A stretch of 64,000 nucleotides of DNA from Stachybotrys elegans (lineage: Eukaryota; Ascomycota; Sordariomycetes; Hypocreales; Stachybotryaceae), in contig JAGPNK010000003.1 in the NCBI GenBank assembly GCA_020746835.1, positions 2,666,001 to 2,730,000 of the forward strand. The letters run 5' to 3'. Both the position numbers and the translations under genes were made by a program. Positions within the stretch are counted from its first letter, which is position 1, and each line of letters begins with the position of its first letter. Below the pieces are notes generated by a model, which saw only the letters and a program-made list of their open reading frames with translations, did no database searches and had not been told where the DNA came from. Below are positions 36,327 through 49,086 of the stretch, in pieces.

Positions 36327-38258
36327 CTATTGATTTCGTGGCTGCGATGGGCCCGGCCTACCAGCTTCGGTTCCATCGTCCTCATCCCGCGGAAGCTGGA
36401 ACCCCATCATTCCCAGCATGTTGCCTGTTGGGCCTGCCATTCCGCCCTGACTCTTGAAACTCTCCAACAGATTCTTGGCTAGGTTGTAGTCAATGTCAAT
36501 CTCGCCGTCCTCGCTCTCGCTTTCGGCATCCGCCTCCACGATCTCCAAAGTCCCGGCCGTGCCTTTGCTCGCCTCCTTGCCCTTGGCCTTTAGACGCTGC
36601 CGGCTACCCTTGGGCGAATCCAACTTGAGTGCGCCATGCTCCTTGAGCTCGGCCTCCATCTGGGAGGTGAGCTCGGTTACATCCTCATCCTCCTCGCTAG
36701 AATCGGGTTCTTCGTAGGTTGGGTTCGAAGGTGCCTCCTGGGGTTGTTTTGTGGCTTGGCTCTGGGTTGGTGGCGGCATGCCCATCATCTCTCGCATCAT
36801 TCTTGAAAACTCTTCTTCGTTAAAACTGACCTCCTTGTCTTCCATCTCGCTGCTTTCGTCACTGTCCTCATCGCTATCGTCGACGTCCATGACATCCAAC
36901 TCGGCGCCGTCTATGCCGGCCGTCTCGTCATTTAGGAAAGACTCAAATCGGGCAACAATCTTTCTCAAATCATCTTGAGCCTGAGCATCCCCGAATCCCG
37001 TCTTCTCCCCGCGAGACCCCCGCTTTGCTTTCCCCTCTAGCTCCCGTTCAAAGTCGGAGTAGTTGATGTCCATCCATGCCTCGCTGTCATCCCTGCCAAC
37101 GTTGGGCCAAGAGTCGATCTCCTTGTCTGTTGGTAAGGCATCGTCGCCGTCTTCCTTAAGGTCGTCTAGAATTATAGCAACCTCTCTTACCGCCCGGCTT
37201 TTGCTCTTCTCAGCGCTGGCAGCTAGTATTTCGAGCCCACAAGTCAGCATCATGCCAGTCTCCATTCTGGCCAAGCTTTTCGAGTGGCCATCGGGTGAAG
37301 GCGCAGTATCTCGCATGCGTTGCAGAATGGGTTGCCATCTTGGGGGTGCGTCAAATCGTTGAGATTTGAGCTGTGCGTAAAGGACCCGGCTAAACCGCAG
37401 ACTGACGGTAACAAAGTCCTCGGGCGGAAATATGAGTGGGCTTGAGGCAGATACGATGGGCTTCAGGGAGAGAGGATCCCGTAGGTAGAAGGCTTCTACA
37501 GCTGGGGCAATGGATTTCGGTACAGAATGAAGAACATGTGCCACTTTCCGGGGTACTGTGACGAGCGAGTAATGGATGGAATCCGTGATATGGCCTGGGT
37601 ATTTTGCCAACCGATAGAAAGCCTCCTCTTCGATGAGAGAAGAGTGAACGAGCGCTTTCTTTTGTGATTTGATGAACTGGACAGCCTCGGCCATGGTCAA
37701 ATTCCGCGATTGCGAGGACGGGTCGTCTGTCTTGGCCGGAATGAGCCAGAGTTGAGCCTGGTGAATCCATACGCGGTTCTGGTCACTTTCTGGACTTAGC
37801 CAGCGTGGGAGAACATTGGCCGCCTCTATGAGGAGGAATTCGCCGTCTGTGTCGCAGATCCGAATCCAGAGGTCGGGGTAGGATTTGCTCAGCTCGCGAA
37901 GCATGTAGACAATGAGCCACTCGTCCTCGACAGCATCGCCATAGTCGGTGATTCCATGCAAATAAGTCAGCCCTGGAAAGAGTGTCAAAGATTGAACATG
38001 ACACTGTATTGCTGGATATCACTGTTGTTTGTGCTCACCATTTTCGCTCTTGAGCTCCAGGTTGAATTCGTCTCTCTGCCAGATGTAGTCCCGTGTCAAA
38101 GTCTGCGAGAGGTTCAAGGCGGCCTTGCGAACGGCCTCGAGTCTCGGAAGCAGATGTCTATTGTCGGCATGGTTGTCTATTATGACGAGGAAGTACTCGA
38201 CGCAATTGTCGGACAGTTGCCTTTCGAAGCCCGACTTTGCATTTGACGTAGACTCCAT
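36327..38258 (-). CDS. Ecdysoneless/SGT1-family protein
   Basis: Two exons (38258-38039, 37972-36327) with a 66-nt GTGAGC..CCAG intron in phase 1 give 621 residues. The N-terminal part (VEYFLVIID, then DEFNLEL and HGITDYGDAVEDEWLIVYMLRELSKSYPDLWIRICDTDGEFLLIEAA) is the SGT1/ecdysoneless (ECD) signature. The C-terminal half is acidic with Ser/Glu/Asp clusters. Animal ECD links splicing factors, cell cycle and R2TP chaperones; fungal members are thought to act in transcription or glycolytic gene expression. This SGT1 is unrelated to the Hsp90 cochaperone of the same name. The role in this fungus is inferred from family only. Confidence 0.87.
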
Positions 38259-38953
38259 AGCTTGACGATGATATAGCCTCCAAGCGAATGAACTGGAATT
38301 GCTCCTCCAGAGTGTCGGATGCTATTCAGCGACGGGAGATAGTTCTTTACATGGTAGAATGGAGGTGCGGCGACACATGTTGGTGATTTTTGGGCACTTG
38401 CCATTTTAGTGTGGCTATTTGTATGACTATATATGATGCATTTGTGATGCCCCAACACCAGTTTTCAATAAGTTTCATTTCGCCCTCCTATAATATCCTT
38501 TAGCAACGCAAATACTTAATATATGCTACACATAGCCGACCTTTTGTCCATGCAATCGGGAATACCTTGCCAAGCTGGCCGGTGCTTCTTGCCTCCATGA
38601 AATGTTCGTGGTTGCCTTCAGCTGCCCCTCCATGCCTGCCCCGCCTGGAAATGTAACTTGCCATGGATAATGGTACGTACCTTGGCCACAACCTGAGTAC
38701 TTAGGTACAAGGGTCGCGAGTGTGCCTGCTAGCAGCTTTAGCAAGGTGCTCAACACGTCTTTTGTCGCGTCAACCCAAGCTCGTGCATTAGCCTGCCATA
38801 ATTACTTGCCTATTCATGGGATGCTCGACTACAGCCCGCGACAGTGTGCTTCTTCGCAAAATCCCCTCCATCAACGAGCCTTATATATGGAAATAGTGTC
38901 GACTTTGCATAGCCCGTTGTGTTTTTCTAGCTTGCTCTTGACTCCTGGTGATC
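38259..38953. promoter_or_regulatory. Divergent promoter region, ecdysoneless gene / SMC6
   Basis: About 695 bases between divergent starts. A TATATA element at about 38882-38887 lies some 70 bases before the SMC6 ATG. No supportable coding frame. Confidence 0.5.
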
Positions 38954-41900
38954 ATGGCGCCCGCCAAACGCGCAAGGCGAGCTGCCGAAGACGAGCTGGA
39001 TAACAATGGCGAATCCCGCGCAGCTCGATCCAACTTGGCAGGCAGCAAATCTGTAAGGCGCGCCGGCAGAAACATGCTCTCAAAACTACCTGCTAATACC
39101 TTCATGTCCAGGCCAAGCGTGCGCGTATATCCTTGGACGCACACAACTCCCCAGCGCCGCGCCCTACCCGAACGGTGTCCCCCGCGACCTCCGAGAGCGA
39201 AGAGTCTGATGACGACCAAGATGCGCCCGACGCCCCCCCGCAGACCCAGTACGAGATTATGCGAGATAATGGCTTCAGGCACCTCCAGCACATCGAGTGG
39301 GATGACCAGCAAGCCACGCAGAAGCTCAAGCAACGGCCAAGGCAACTTGGCAATAACATGGTGGCGGAGAGCGGAATCATCGAAAGCATCACCTGCCTCA
39401 ACTTCATGTGCCACGAGCGGCTGCATGTCGAACTAGGACCATTGATCAACTTTATTGTGGGCGAGAATGGTAGTGGAAAGAGTGCAGTCTTAACCGCCCT
39501 GACGCTATGTCTTGGTGGCAAGGCCAGTGACACAAACCGTGGTGGAAGCTTGCGATCCTTCGTTAAGGAAGGCCAAGATCAAGGTCGCCTCATCGTCAAG
39601 ATCAAGAATGCCGGGTCAGATGCCTATCAGCCCGACATCTACGGAGAATCCATCATCGTCGAGCGCCACTTCTCCAAAACCGGTACCTCCGGGTTCAAGA
39701 TCAAGAGTGCCGCTGATCGTGTCATCTCCACCAAGAAGCAAGAGGTCGACGAAATCTCGGAATGGTATGCGCTTCAGATGGGAAACCCTCTGACAGTTCT
39801 GTCCCAAGACAATGCACGGCAATTCCTCAATTCAGCAACTCCAGCGCAAAAATACAAGTACTTTGTATCGGGCGTACAACTTGAGCAGCTCGATAACGAC
39901 TACAAAATGTCCCAGGATAGCTTGGATAAGACGTTGATACTTCGCGAAGATCTCGATGCCCGCATCGGACAGGTCAAGAAGGAGATGGAGGACGCTCAGC
40001 GGCTTGCAGAGACGGCTCAGAAGAACCGGAGCCTCAGAGAGAAGGCGCGACATTATCGCAATCAACTGGCGTGGTCCCAAGTCGTAGAGCAGGAGAGAGC
40101 ACTCGCTGCGCGCAACGCCGATTTAGAGAGTCGTGATCAGGCCATTGTCGATGCCGAAGCAGAGTGTGAGAGAATGACCAAAGCACTCCTAGAGGCCGAA
40201 CGGAAGCTGGAGAGGGTCAAGGAGGCTCGGCAAGGTCTGGACGATGATCGAAGCTCCTTCGAGGATCGCCTGGCAGAAATGGAGGAAAAGTACCAGGCCG
40301 TTCGACAAGAACAGAGTGACCTGCACCGAGAAGAACGAGATGCATTCACACAGCTCAAGGCAATCAAGGCGGTCATAACGTCTTGTGAGCGCAAGATTGA
40401 GGAGGAGGAGCACCGGCTAAACGAGTCAACCGGCTCTGTGCGTGCTGAAAAGGATGCCGAATTGACAAGGACTACAGCCGAGGAAACAAGGCTGAAAGGA
40501 GAAATTGAGGAGACGGGCCGAAGCATACCGCAATTTCAGAGCAAACTTGCACAGGCAGAGGAGGAACTCAACAAGCAGCAGCGCTTCCAGTCTATGAAGC
40601 GCAAGGAGATTGTCTCTGCGGAGCAGCAAGTACGGACGCTGGAGAAAAGTACCGGCTCACCACTTGATGGCTTTGAGAAGGAGCTCGTCGATCTCGTCAA
40701 AACAATACAGGGTGACAGCGGCTTTGAGCATAAGCCTCTGGGACCTATCGGTGCACACATTAGGCTTCTGAAGCCCGAGTGGTCTGGTCTTCTCGAAAAG
40801 ACATTTGGCGAGGCTCTCAACGCTTTCGTAGTACGATCGAAACGCGATCAATCTCGCCTTTCTGGTCTGATACGCCGTGCAGGCATGAAAAAACCACCAC
40901 AGATTTACATCGCCTATGGCGGAAGGATCGACACAAGAAGTCAGGAACCAGACGAGCGATTTGACACAATCCTTCGAGTGCTGGAATTTGACGATGAGTT
41001 GATTCGCTCACAGCTCATCATCAATACCCAGATTGAAAAGATCATACTCATCAAGGATCGTCCAGAAGCTGAAAGCGTCATGATCGATAACGACGGCCCC
41101 CCTCGCAACGTAGCAGCATGCATCTGCTTCCACGATGGCAAGGGCAAGCGCGGCCATGGTCTCAGAATAACAAATCGGGGTGGCACCATCGGAACAAGTC
41201 CTGTCGTACCAATGAGCGGCCTCCGGCCCAGGATGAGGACCGACGCCGGACGACAAATCGATCTACAGAAAGAGCATCTACGACAGCTCGGCCTGGAGAT
41301 ACATGAGATTATCCGAGAGGAGCGCCAGGCCAAGCAGGCTGTGCAAAACTCTCGATCTGAGCTGGAAGGCCAGCGTAGACGGGTCAAGACGTTGGAGAAC
41401 GAGCTGCGGCATACACAGGCCAGAATTGAGCAGCTCTCGATGGAGCTTGACGCCTTCGAAGGCGCTGATGACCGCCTGTTAGGGCTCCGCAACGAGCTTG
41501 AGATGAAGCGAGCAGAGGAGAACCAGATCAGCAACCAGTACGGCAATATGAAACTGGCAAAACGCGACCTAGCAGCCAAGGTGGAAGAGGTGAAGCAAAA
41601 GTTGGATGTCCAGAAAGCTGAACGCGACGACTTCCAGCATCGAGTCAACAAGGCGATGGAAAAGATACAGGCCCACGAGAACATGAGACGCATTGCTGTG
41701 TCAAGTAAGAACAACGCCTTTGAGCGACTCGATATTGAGAAGGCTGAACGAGTTCGGTCGGAGAGGAAGCGAGACGAGAAGGTCAGCGAAGTGGAGGATT
41801 TTACCCACCAAGCGATGGAGATGGCGCCCGAACGGGTTCATATCCCCGATGATGAGACTTACCAGAGCATTGAGAAGAAGTATGAAAAGGTTCGAGACCA

Positions 41901-42620
41901 GCTGGCACAGCGAGAGGCTCGCCTCGGGGCTACTGATCAGCAAATATATGACCGAGCTACGGAAGCAAAGAAGAAGTACGACGATGTGATGAAGCAGACG
42001 AGGGACCTGGACGATACTATCATGGCATTGAAGCGAGCAATTGAGAATCGTCTTCACCTTTGGCGGATGTTTCAACGCCAAATCAGCGCCCGCATCAGAA
42101 TCCAGTTCAACTATCTTCTCAGCGAACGTGGCTTCCGAGGGAAAATCGACCTCGATCATAAAGCACGCGAGGTCAACATTCAGATCGAGCCAGATGAGAC
42201 TCGCAAAAGCTCGGCGGGCCGCAATACCAAGACACTGTCCGGAGGCGAGAAGTCGTTTTCGTCTATATGCATGCTTCTGTCAGTCTGGGAAGCCATCGGG
42301 TCACCGATCCGATGCTTGGACGAGTTTGATGTGTTCATGGACAATGTAAACAGAGCCATCAGCACCAACATGCTGGTAAGTTGGAGCAATGCAACTCATA
42401 ATTCTCCAGAGACTGACTACAAGCACAGGTTGATGCTGCACGGCGGTCTGTTTCGCGGCAATATATTCTCATTACGCCCAACGCCATCGAGGGCCGGGCT
42501 AAGCTTGATAAAGATGTAAAGGTTATCCGGTTAGTCTCCCAAGCCTTGATCTGCCGTTACAAACAGCTAACACGACTTCTTTCCAGCTTGACGGATCCTC
42601 GTCAACGAAGACTAATTTGA
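38954..42620 (+). CDS. SMC6: Structural maintenance of chromosomes protein 6
   Basis: ATPase arm of the SMC5/6 complex, which acts in recombination repair and replication-fork stability in the nucleus. Four exons (38954-39052, 39112-42375, 42429-42529, 42587-42620) give 1165 residues. Visible: Walker A GENGSGKS (150-157), QDNARQFLN, two long coiled coils (about 315-560 and 790-1030) around a hinge, ABC signature LSGGEKS and Walker B CLDEFDVFMD. The two small 3' exons encode the conserved end DAARRSVSRQYILITPNAIEG and the final LTDPRQRRLI; the large frame alone would instead end at 42519 with an unrelated tail. Smc5 and the Nse subunits are not in this window. Confidence 0.96.
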
Positions 42621-42858
42621 GAGCTGGTGGCAATGTACAAAAAGTCAACTGGGTGACGGGCGTTCACGTAACGGGGCTACGGCAATGTCGGGAGGGCAGA
42701 GCGGGAGTTCAAAGGGAGCGACCAGCGGCATGAATGATTTATGTATATTAAAAACAGGGTTGGACTCGGGTCCATGACTTTCTCCGGCCAGCTGTCTCCA
42801 TGGTTCTCATACACTATTTTACAAGGTAGGGAAATGATACAATGGGAGTTTATGTCCT

Positions 42859-43716
42859 CTATATGCGCAGCCCTTTGCTCCTGAGCACGTTGATGCCAGC
42901 ACTCATGGTGAAGCCAGCCCACTGGCCGAGCGAGCCAAGCGCACCGCCCACTGTCTTAACCTCATCCAGGCGTCGGCGGAGGAACTTGTTCGTCTCGATG
43001 AAGTCGGGGGAATTGTCGTTGGTCATGAACAGCTCAGTGCTGCTATATATCATGGAGAGCGTCGCGCGTTTCGTATACCACGAGGGGTCGACGGCTTTAT
43101 CGCCAGCAAGGAACCAAATCTCGTCGGAAAGCGTCGCGAGCTCATGGAGCGAGGCTGGCACACAGCTCGGCTGGGCCATGACTGCCAATGCCTAACGAGA
43201 AGCAATGCATGGTTAGCATAGGGGGTGACTGGCTTTGAAGGGGGGCCAAGATGATTCCCAACGCACCTCCTGCCAACGGTGGATGACGTCCTTGTTGCCC
43301 ATCAAACGCTCCCACGTCAGGGCCTCGACCCTCCCACCCACTCCGGGCTGGCTGGCCGCATCGTCCGGGAAGAGCTCGCGGCTCCGGGCGGCGAGACTCA
43401 GGCGCTGGGTGACGAGGTGGTAGCGGATGAGGCTGAAGGGCCCGTCGGTGAGGACGCTGGGGCTGATGTCCGGGAAGCCGGCGTCGCGCGCGCCCAGGCC
43501 GAGGGCGCGCTGGGAGAAGCCATGCTCGGGGACGTGCCTGTATGCGGCGGCCAGAATCGTCTTCTCGACGGGGGTGAAGGGACCCGGGGGCGACGGGTGG
43601 TCGTAGGAGTGGAACGAGCGGCGGTTGCAGAGGCTCTGGCGGGCTGTGCGCCTGGCCGCAGCCGCTGTAGCCGTGCTGGTGGCGCAGATAAACCGAGCCG
43701 AGCTATGCGACGCCAT
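42859..43716 (-). CDS. COQ9: Ubiquinone biosynthesis protein Coq9
   Basis: Lipid-binding subunit of the mitochondrial coenzyme Q synthome; it presents CoQ intermediates to Coq7. Two exons (43716-43267, 43191-42859) with a 75-nt GTGCGT..TTAG intron in phase 0 give 260 residues. Residues 1-35 are Ala/Arg/Ser-rich without acids, a typical mitochondrial presequence. The TetR-like fold starts near TPVEKTILAAAYRHVPEHGFSQRALGLGARDAGFPDISPSVL. The C-terminal half shows DEIWFLAGDKAVDPSWYTKRA and a terminal amphipathic segment. It converges on SMC6; the stops are about 240 bases apart. Confidence 0.93.
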
Positions 43717-46700
43717 TATGTCAAACCGGCTGGAGGTCGCGTACGCTGAGCAGAAATTCGACAATCGAACTATGATGCGAATCACGGTCCGAAATTCTCA
43801 CGGCAAAGGCCGATGGGAGCTCGGGCCCACCGTATTACTACCTACTTACTCGAGTAGTAAGTACTACTGCTGCTTGGCTTGTCTCATCCCGTTTGCATGC
43901 TAACCTATAGGCAACACGACTGCAGGACATACGAATTTCGGCCCCGATAATACGAAACAAACAAACACGCCTGGTGGCCAGCACATCTTGGAAAGGTCTT
44001 CCGGGACCTGTGCCCCCCTATCACAGGATGCGGCAGTCGGTTGCCAGCCCCCAGAGCCAACAAGTTGTATTTGAGTGTGGGCAGCACGCTCCACACCAGC
44101 TGTGATGACAATGACCACAATACCCTGCACGTATGGGTTACTGCAAAAGAGCGCATGTCTGCTGGAATCTTCGCCGCCAGAAACGTTAGTGATTACACCA
44201 TGTGTGCCCGTTGGCTTGGCAAAATGGCCAAAAGCGCATCCGATGTTTGGCCCGATGGCTCCTGTCTACGCAAGGAGATATGTTTAGCAGAGCGAGGCGG
44301 CATGTCAGCAGACACACTCGAGTCACTACGTTCACGCCATGCTGCACCATGCGTGCTGCATGCAAGCCTGTGCCTAAGCTCAGGCATCGGGGAGTCGGCA
44401 ACACTCGGCGACGGTGCGTGGGACGCGGCTGAGGCGCCCAGCACCCCTCTGAACACACATACATACACGCCTCTGTAAGTGTCATGTTGGAGCCGCCGGA
44501 GAGAAAACTCTGCGTGTGGAGGAGAGGGGGTGGCAGTGAGATAGCAATATAGCCGAGGTGACTGAGCTCGCCAGGTGTGGGCTCAGTCGACGCCGCCCTG
44601 AGGAGGAATGCCGCAGTCGACTTCCGTCATATGGATAGAGCCCGGCTTATACAGCGTCCATGTTCGGCCCCCGCGACGCGAAGCGATTTATTCCCACGGA
44701 TCGAAGAGAAGCCTCGCATGAAAACCCTGTCTGAGCTGGACACGGGGATTGGAGAGCTTGATATGCGCCTTGATGGTGTCGGCGGCTGCTGCATTGCATG
44801 GCCTTGCGTTGCAAGTGCCGCTCTCTCACCGGTCCCATACCGGAGCAGGGGAGCGGAGGAGTTTTCCCTGGGTTGCCAGTAACCCAGATGATACTTTCCT
44901 GCAGATTTGCTGGCTCTGAGGTCGCGTGATTGGACAGAGCAGGACGAGCTGGGGGCGGGCCTTGACACGGTGCCCAGTGCTGTGCGACACTGAGTGGAGA
45001 GTAATGATACCATGCAGTAAGTATGTGATGGATGGTTGGAAGGTGTGTATGCACATTACATGGGTAGAGGGTCGACATCGTTGTCCATGGGGGAGGATCG
45101 CTGTCATGTCTGTCGGTCGTCGGACTTTGTTAGAGTCAGAGTTAGTCGACAGCCCTGCCTCCAGGGCTCATTTCACCCCTGTCCACGGCTGGACCATTTT
45201 GGTCCTTCTGCTTGCTCTTCTCGTCCTCACCTTGGCCATTGGCGTTGTTTCTGACCCGGACCGGATACGGATGGACTTTCCGAGTGGGGTCTGGCCTTCA
45301 TGCAGCCACTGCTAGTTCTGTCTTCTTCGCGGCCCGTAACTGAAGGCATTGACCCTTGTCCGTTTTTTCGAGGCAATGGCAGACTTCCTGCGCGAGATGC
45401 TCCATGATCTCCATCCCGACTCCAGATACACGGAAGACAGGGGCTGGGAACACTGGATTGTCAATGTAAAGCCATACGTCGCCAACGGGCGCGAGAGACG
45501 CGTGGACGGCGAAGCCAGGCTGGTTCCTTGCTGCTCCCAAGTCATCATTGCTTTGGTGAGGTCGAAAATCAGTGGTGGGGAGACCGGCGGGATGTGGATT
45601 CAGCCTGCAGATCTGGGGCTCTCGATGAACCTCCCCTTGAGCACACCCAGACGGTAGGGCGTGCCATTTATGCGGTGGCAAGCTGGAAGGTACAACGAAA
45701 CGGCGTTTGCACCCTCCGTGTATCCTGTGTGAGAGCCGTAAATGGACGCGCTCCAAAGACTTCAATTGCAATCATTCTGGACTCGTTCGAGCGACCAGCA
45801 ACACCACCAATCTATAGCCTAAGCTATTATGGATGACTGAACGGAGTAGCTGGTTGCATGATCGTCGATGGACTCCAGTACTCTTGACTCATTCGACGCC
45901 CCGGGAGAGAGATGGATGTTGAATAGAAGATTCCACACACTGCAGAACGCGGAGCGCTATTATCTTACCTCACTGCCATGTTCCAGCGAGACTTCTGTCC
46001 TTGGCATAGAGCTGTGATCGTTCTGACTGATTTATTATCCACAAGTGTCCTATGTCCATACCACCCCTCATCACAGGTGGCTGGGGACGAGATGGTGGAT
46101 GACAAACTGCGACCTTAATACTTCCAGCATGGAGAAATCACGTCCCGCTTGAACGTCGATGTCGCAGTAGCACGCGTCCCCCTCGAAACATCATTAGCAC
46201 CTCGCAACCAGGTGGAGTTGAACCTAGGCAGGCAGCATTTGTACGTACGTAAGTACTTTCTGACAGCCGAGGCGTCGCAGCGACGTAGCGCTCTGCGCGG
46301 AGCGGCCGTTAACTTGGGCTGATCGGCACATCTTCAAGATAAGTGCAGCCGCACCAGAGGCCCGAGTCGGGATCGGAGGGTATACAGACGTCAGGTTATG
46401 GTTGAGACAACAGGCAGCATCCTGGTCTGCTCCCACAATTTCATGTGAGTGGCTTGTTCCTCGTCCCATCCATCACCTCCCACGCCTCTGCAAGGACGGG
46501 ATCGCATGTCTTAGAAGCAACGCCACAAGGTAGTCATGTCGCAAGTCCTCGCTGGACATGCCTCGTTGGGAGCTGAAAGGCCACCTTTTCGGGTAAGGGT
46601 TGCGTGCGTGAGATGGAGGGAACTTTTTGGTATGTCTCATCACAAAGTACCTACCTTTTACTTCTCCTTAGAGGGTTGATGACTCCGACAGCTCCCTGTT

Positions 46701-48175
46701 TCCCGTCCACCCACACAGTATTGGTTGCCCTGCATTAACAAAGCACCTCTCTTCTTGGGCTTTATCGGAATAGAGCAGACCGCTAGACACGCGCCGAGAC
46801 ATATCGGTGCTCGTGAAGGATTTATTCGGCGACGTTGCCGTTGGCATACGTATGGCTGTGAGTGTTGGAGATGATGGGTGCCAATCGACTGCATAAACCT
46901 GGACTGCCCGCTGTATTGTGACATCTGAAGGAAGAGACCAAATGTACTTCCTGCCCGCCACCCGATCAGCAGACTACTGCCTGAAGAGAGCAAGTTTTGG
47001 CACCTCCACACACTTGCCGCTTTGCAGAAATCTCTTCAGGCCCTGGCCGCATGGCTGGACTTCCACAGCTCGCCTATTGCCAGCAGAGACATACTACCCA
47101 CTTGTGACCGACAGGAACACACAGAAAAAAGGGCCAAGCATTGGCGTGGGCACCTAGCACAAAGCAGCGGCTCCAGGACTAACTTACTTGTGTCTTCAGG
47201 TCGTGCGTTTAACCCTATAAGCTCCGCCTTTTGCTTCGGAGTCAGCTGGACACTGCTGTTCCCTATTTGAGTAGGTGTCCATGCTAAGACTATATATGAG
47301 CAATATGTTGTTGGTTGGTGATTGTGAAGGTTCATGAGTGATTGAAGACAAGGGTTGGGACCTGGATGCATGGGCCGTCCCCCGATTTCCCGTGATCCGG
47401 CGCTTGGAACCAAGCCGGGAGAAACATCATGTACGAGGCAAAGTATAATAATGAGGGGGGAAAAAAAAAGAATGATTGCGCCACTCTGTGCTGTATCACC
47501 TGTTCGGGTAATACAGGTGAGGAGGCCGTTACCTGCACGAGAGACTGCGCTCCTCTCACGTTGCATTGGTCCTCCACTGCCCTGCCTGCTTCGTCTCGCT
47601 CATGGAGTGTTGCTGACGCAAGCTCACGCATTTCCGGCTCCGCGTGTCAGCCAACGGCCTGGACATTCTGTCTGATGGCGCCCGCATCTGCTCATGACCG
47701 ACTTGTTAAACACGTCCGTTTCTGAGTGAGCCATCAAGCTCTGGTATCAGCGCATTCTCCCTTCCCTCATGAGGAATAGTAGCATGAGGTAGTCCGGGGA
47801 AGAACCTGACGTGGTCCCTGAATGAGGCTTGACTCGAGCTGAGGTCCGTTGTCTGCCGCATCCCCGAGTTGGATCCCCGAAGGAATGGATAGATCCCAGG
47901 CACTGAGGGAGAGGCATGGCCAAGGAAGAGACTTGACTACACGGACCAACCACGTACAACAACAGGACAGAGTATCGGCACTGTCAACGGGCTGTTGTTC
48001 CTGATCCATGCATCGCATCTCACAGGCCTGCTGGGTAACCACTTGGAGGCGTAGTAGCAGTGTGTTCCCTGTCTGGTACATGCCGTCGCACCGAGGTACC
48101 TGTGGACAAGGTCAATGGGGATACCAAGGCAAGGTGTCAGGCACAAGGTCCAGGACAGATAGGTAGGTGGATTGA

Positions 48176-48201
48176 TAGATGATGGATGGATGGATGGATG
48201 G
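48176..48201. repeat. GATG tetranucleotide repeat
   Basis: About six units of GATG in noncoding DNA. Confidence 0.8.
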
Positions 48202-48390
48202 TACCTACCGTGCATGCGGGCTTCGCACATCGGACCAGCCCCCAATTGGACTTCTGGGGCTGAGGAAGAGGCTCCAAGATGACGGGCTTCTCCGTGATGA
48301 GGAGCTCCAGTTCTGGCTTACTTTACCTTAGTACCATCCTGACAGCCTTGGTCAATGGAGGTATTTTCGCCTGGCCCAAGCTCCATTGTG

Positions 48391-48460
48391 TATGTATTGT
48401 ACCCGTAGTGCCTACCTCCTTAGGAGGTAGTATTAGGTATGTACCTCCACACAATACATA
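48391..48460. repeat. Nested inverted repeat (possible foldback element)
   Basis: Outer perfect 10-bp arms TATGTATTGT (48391-48400) and ACAATACATA (48451-48460) enclose an inner perfect 8-bp hairpin CTACCTCC (48412-48419) / GGAGGTAG (48423-48430) with a 3-base loop. Bases between the arms are partly complementary too. No transposase is nearby. Confidence 0.7.
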
Positions 48461-49086
48461 TGTGATGGAAGGAAGGGAGGGTGGGTGGTGCCTTGGGCGC
48501 CCGTACAGTTGCCCTAAAAAGGTACTTACTCACCTACCCAGCTTGCCAGCTTGCAGCGGTGGGCCCCACCTCCCGACCTTCCTCCCGTGCACATGCTGTG
48601 ATTGGTCGCCTGATGCCCCCACCTCAATCTGCATGCAATCTTGCCCATCTCTTCCTTCCCCTACGTTGTTCTCGTTTGTTACCCAGAAAATTTCGCTCCC
48701 CCCAAGTTCGCGCCTTCAGGCTTGTGATGCGCGCGCCCCATCTTGTCCACTACCAGCCCCAGAGCGTGTCCGTTCTACTGCACCGTTGCCGGCCTTGTTT
48801 CGCACCTCATGCGAGATCCGTCCACGGCTGACCAGTAGCTTCGCCCTTCTCTACCTACCAACCTACCTTACTTGCCGGAGCTCGTTGCCTGGGCCATACC
48901 ATCCCATCAGTACTGTCCGTACCTCCTTTACCTCGCGCGCGAGCCTCTGCGACCTCGTCAGCCTTTGTAGCGCGCGGCGCTCTCCCATCGATTGAGACAC
49001 GCTCAGTCACTCACCTCGCACAGCGCCTCAGCCAAAAGCTACCACTTGACCAAAGACCTCCGTTCGTCGCGAGGCATCACTTCGAC

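Larger units (their letters stand above)
43717..49086. other. 5.4 kb gene-free interval
   Basis: The longest stretch without a recognisable gene. Open frames here are short, overlap on both strands and match nothing I know. No transposon ORF, long terminal repeat or obvious A/T-rich RIP-like block is seen. It contains the COQ9 promoter with a TACTCGAGTA palindrome (43847-43856), a GATG tetranucleotide run, a nested inverted repeat at 48391-48460 and, from about 48560, the C/T-rich leader of the Gbp2-like gene. Frames around 45298-45771 are open on both strands but unassignable. Confidence 0.5.

Noticed and set aside
45298..45771. Overlapping open frames on both strands in the 5.4 kb gap
   Set aside because: Each strand gives a plausible-looking peptide, but neither starts with a convincing ATG in context, neither has clear splice partners, and I recognise no family. 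Not strong enough to list as a gene.
46205..46225. tRNA B-box-like GGTTCAACT on the minus strand
   Set aside because: T-arm stem bases do not pair and no acceptor or anticodon stem is seen.
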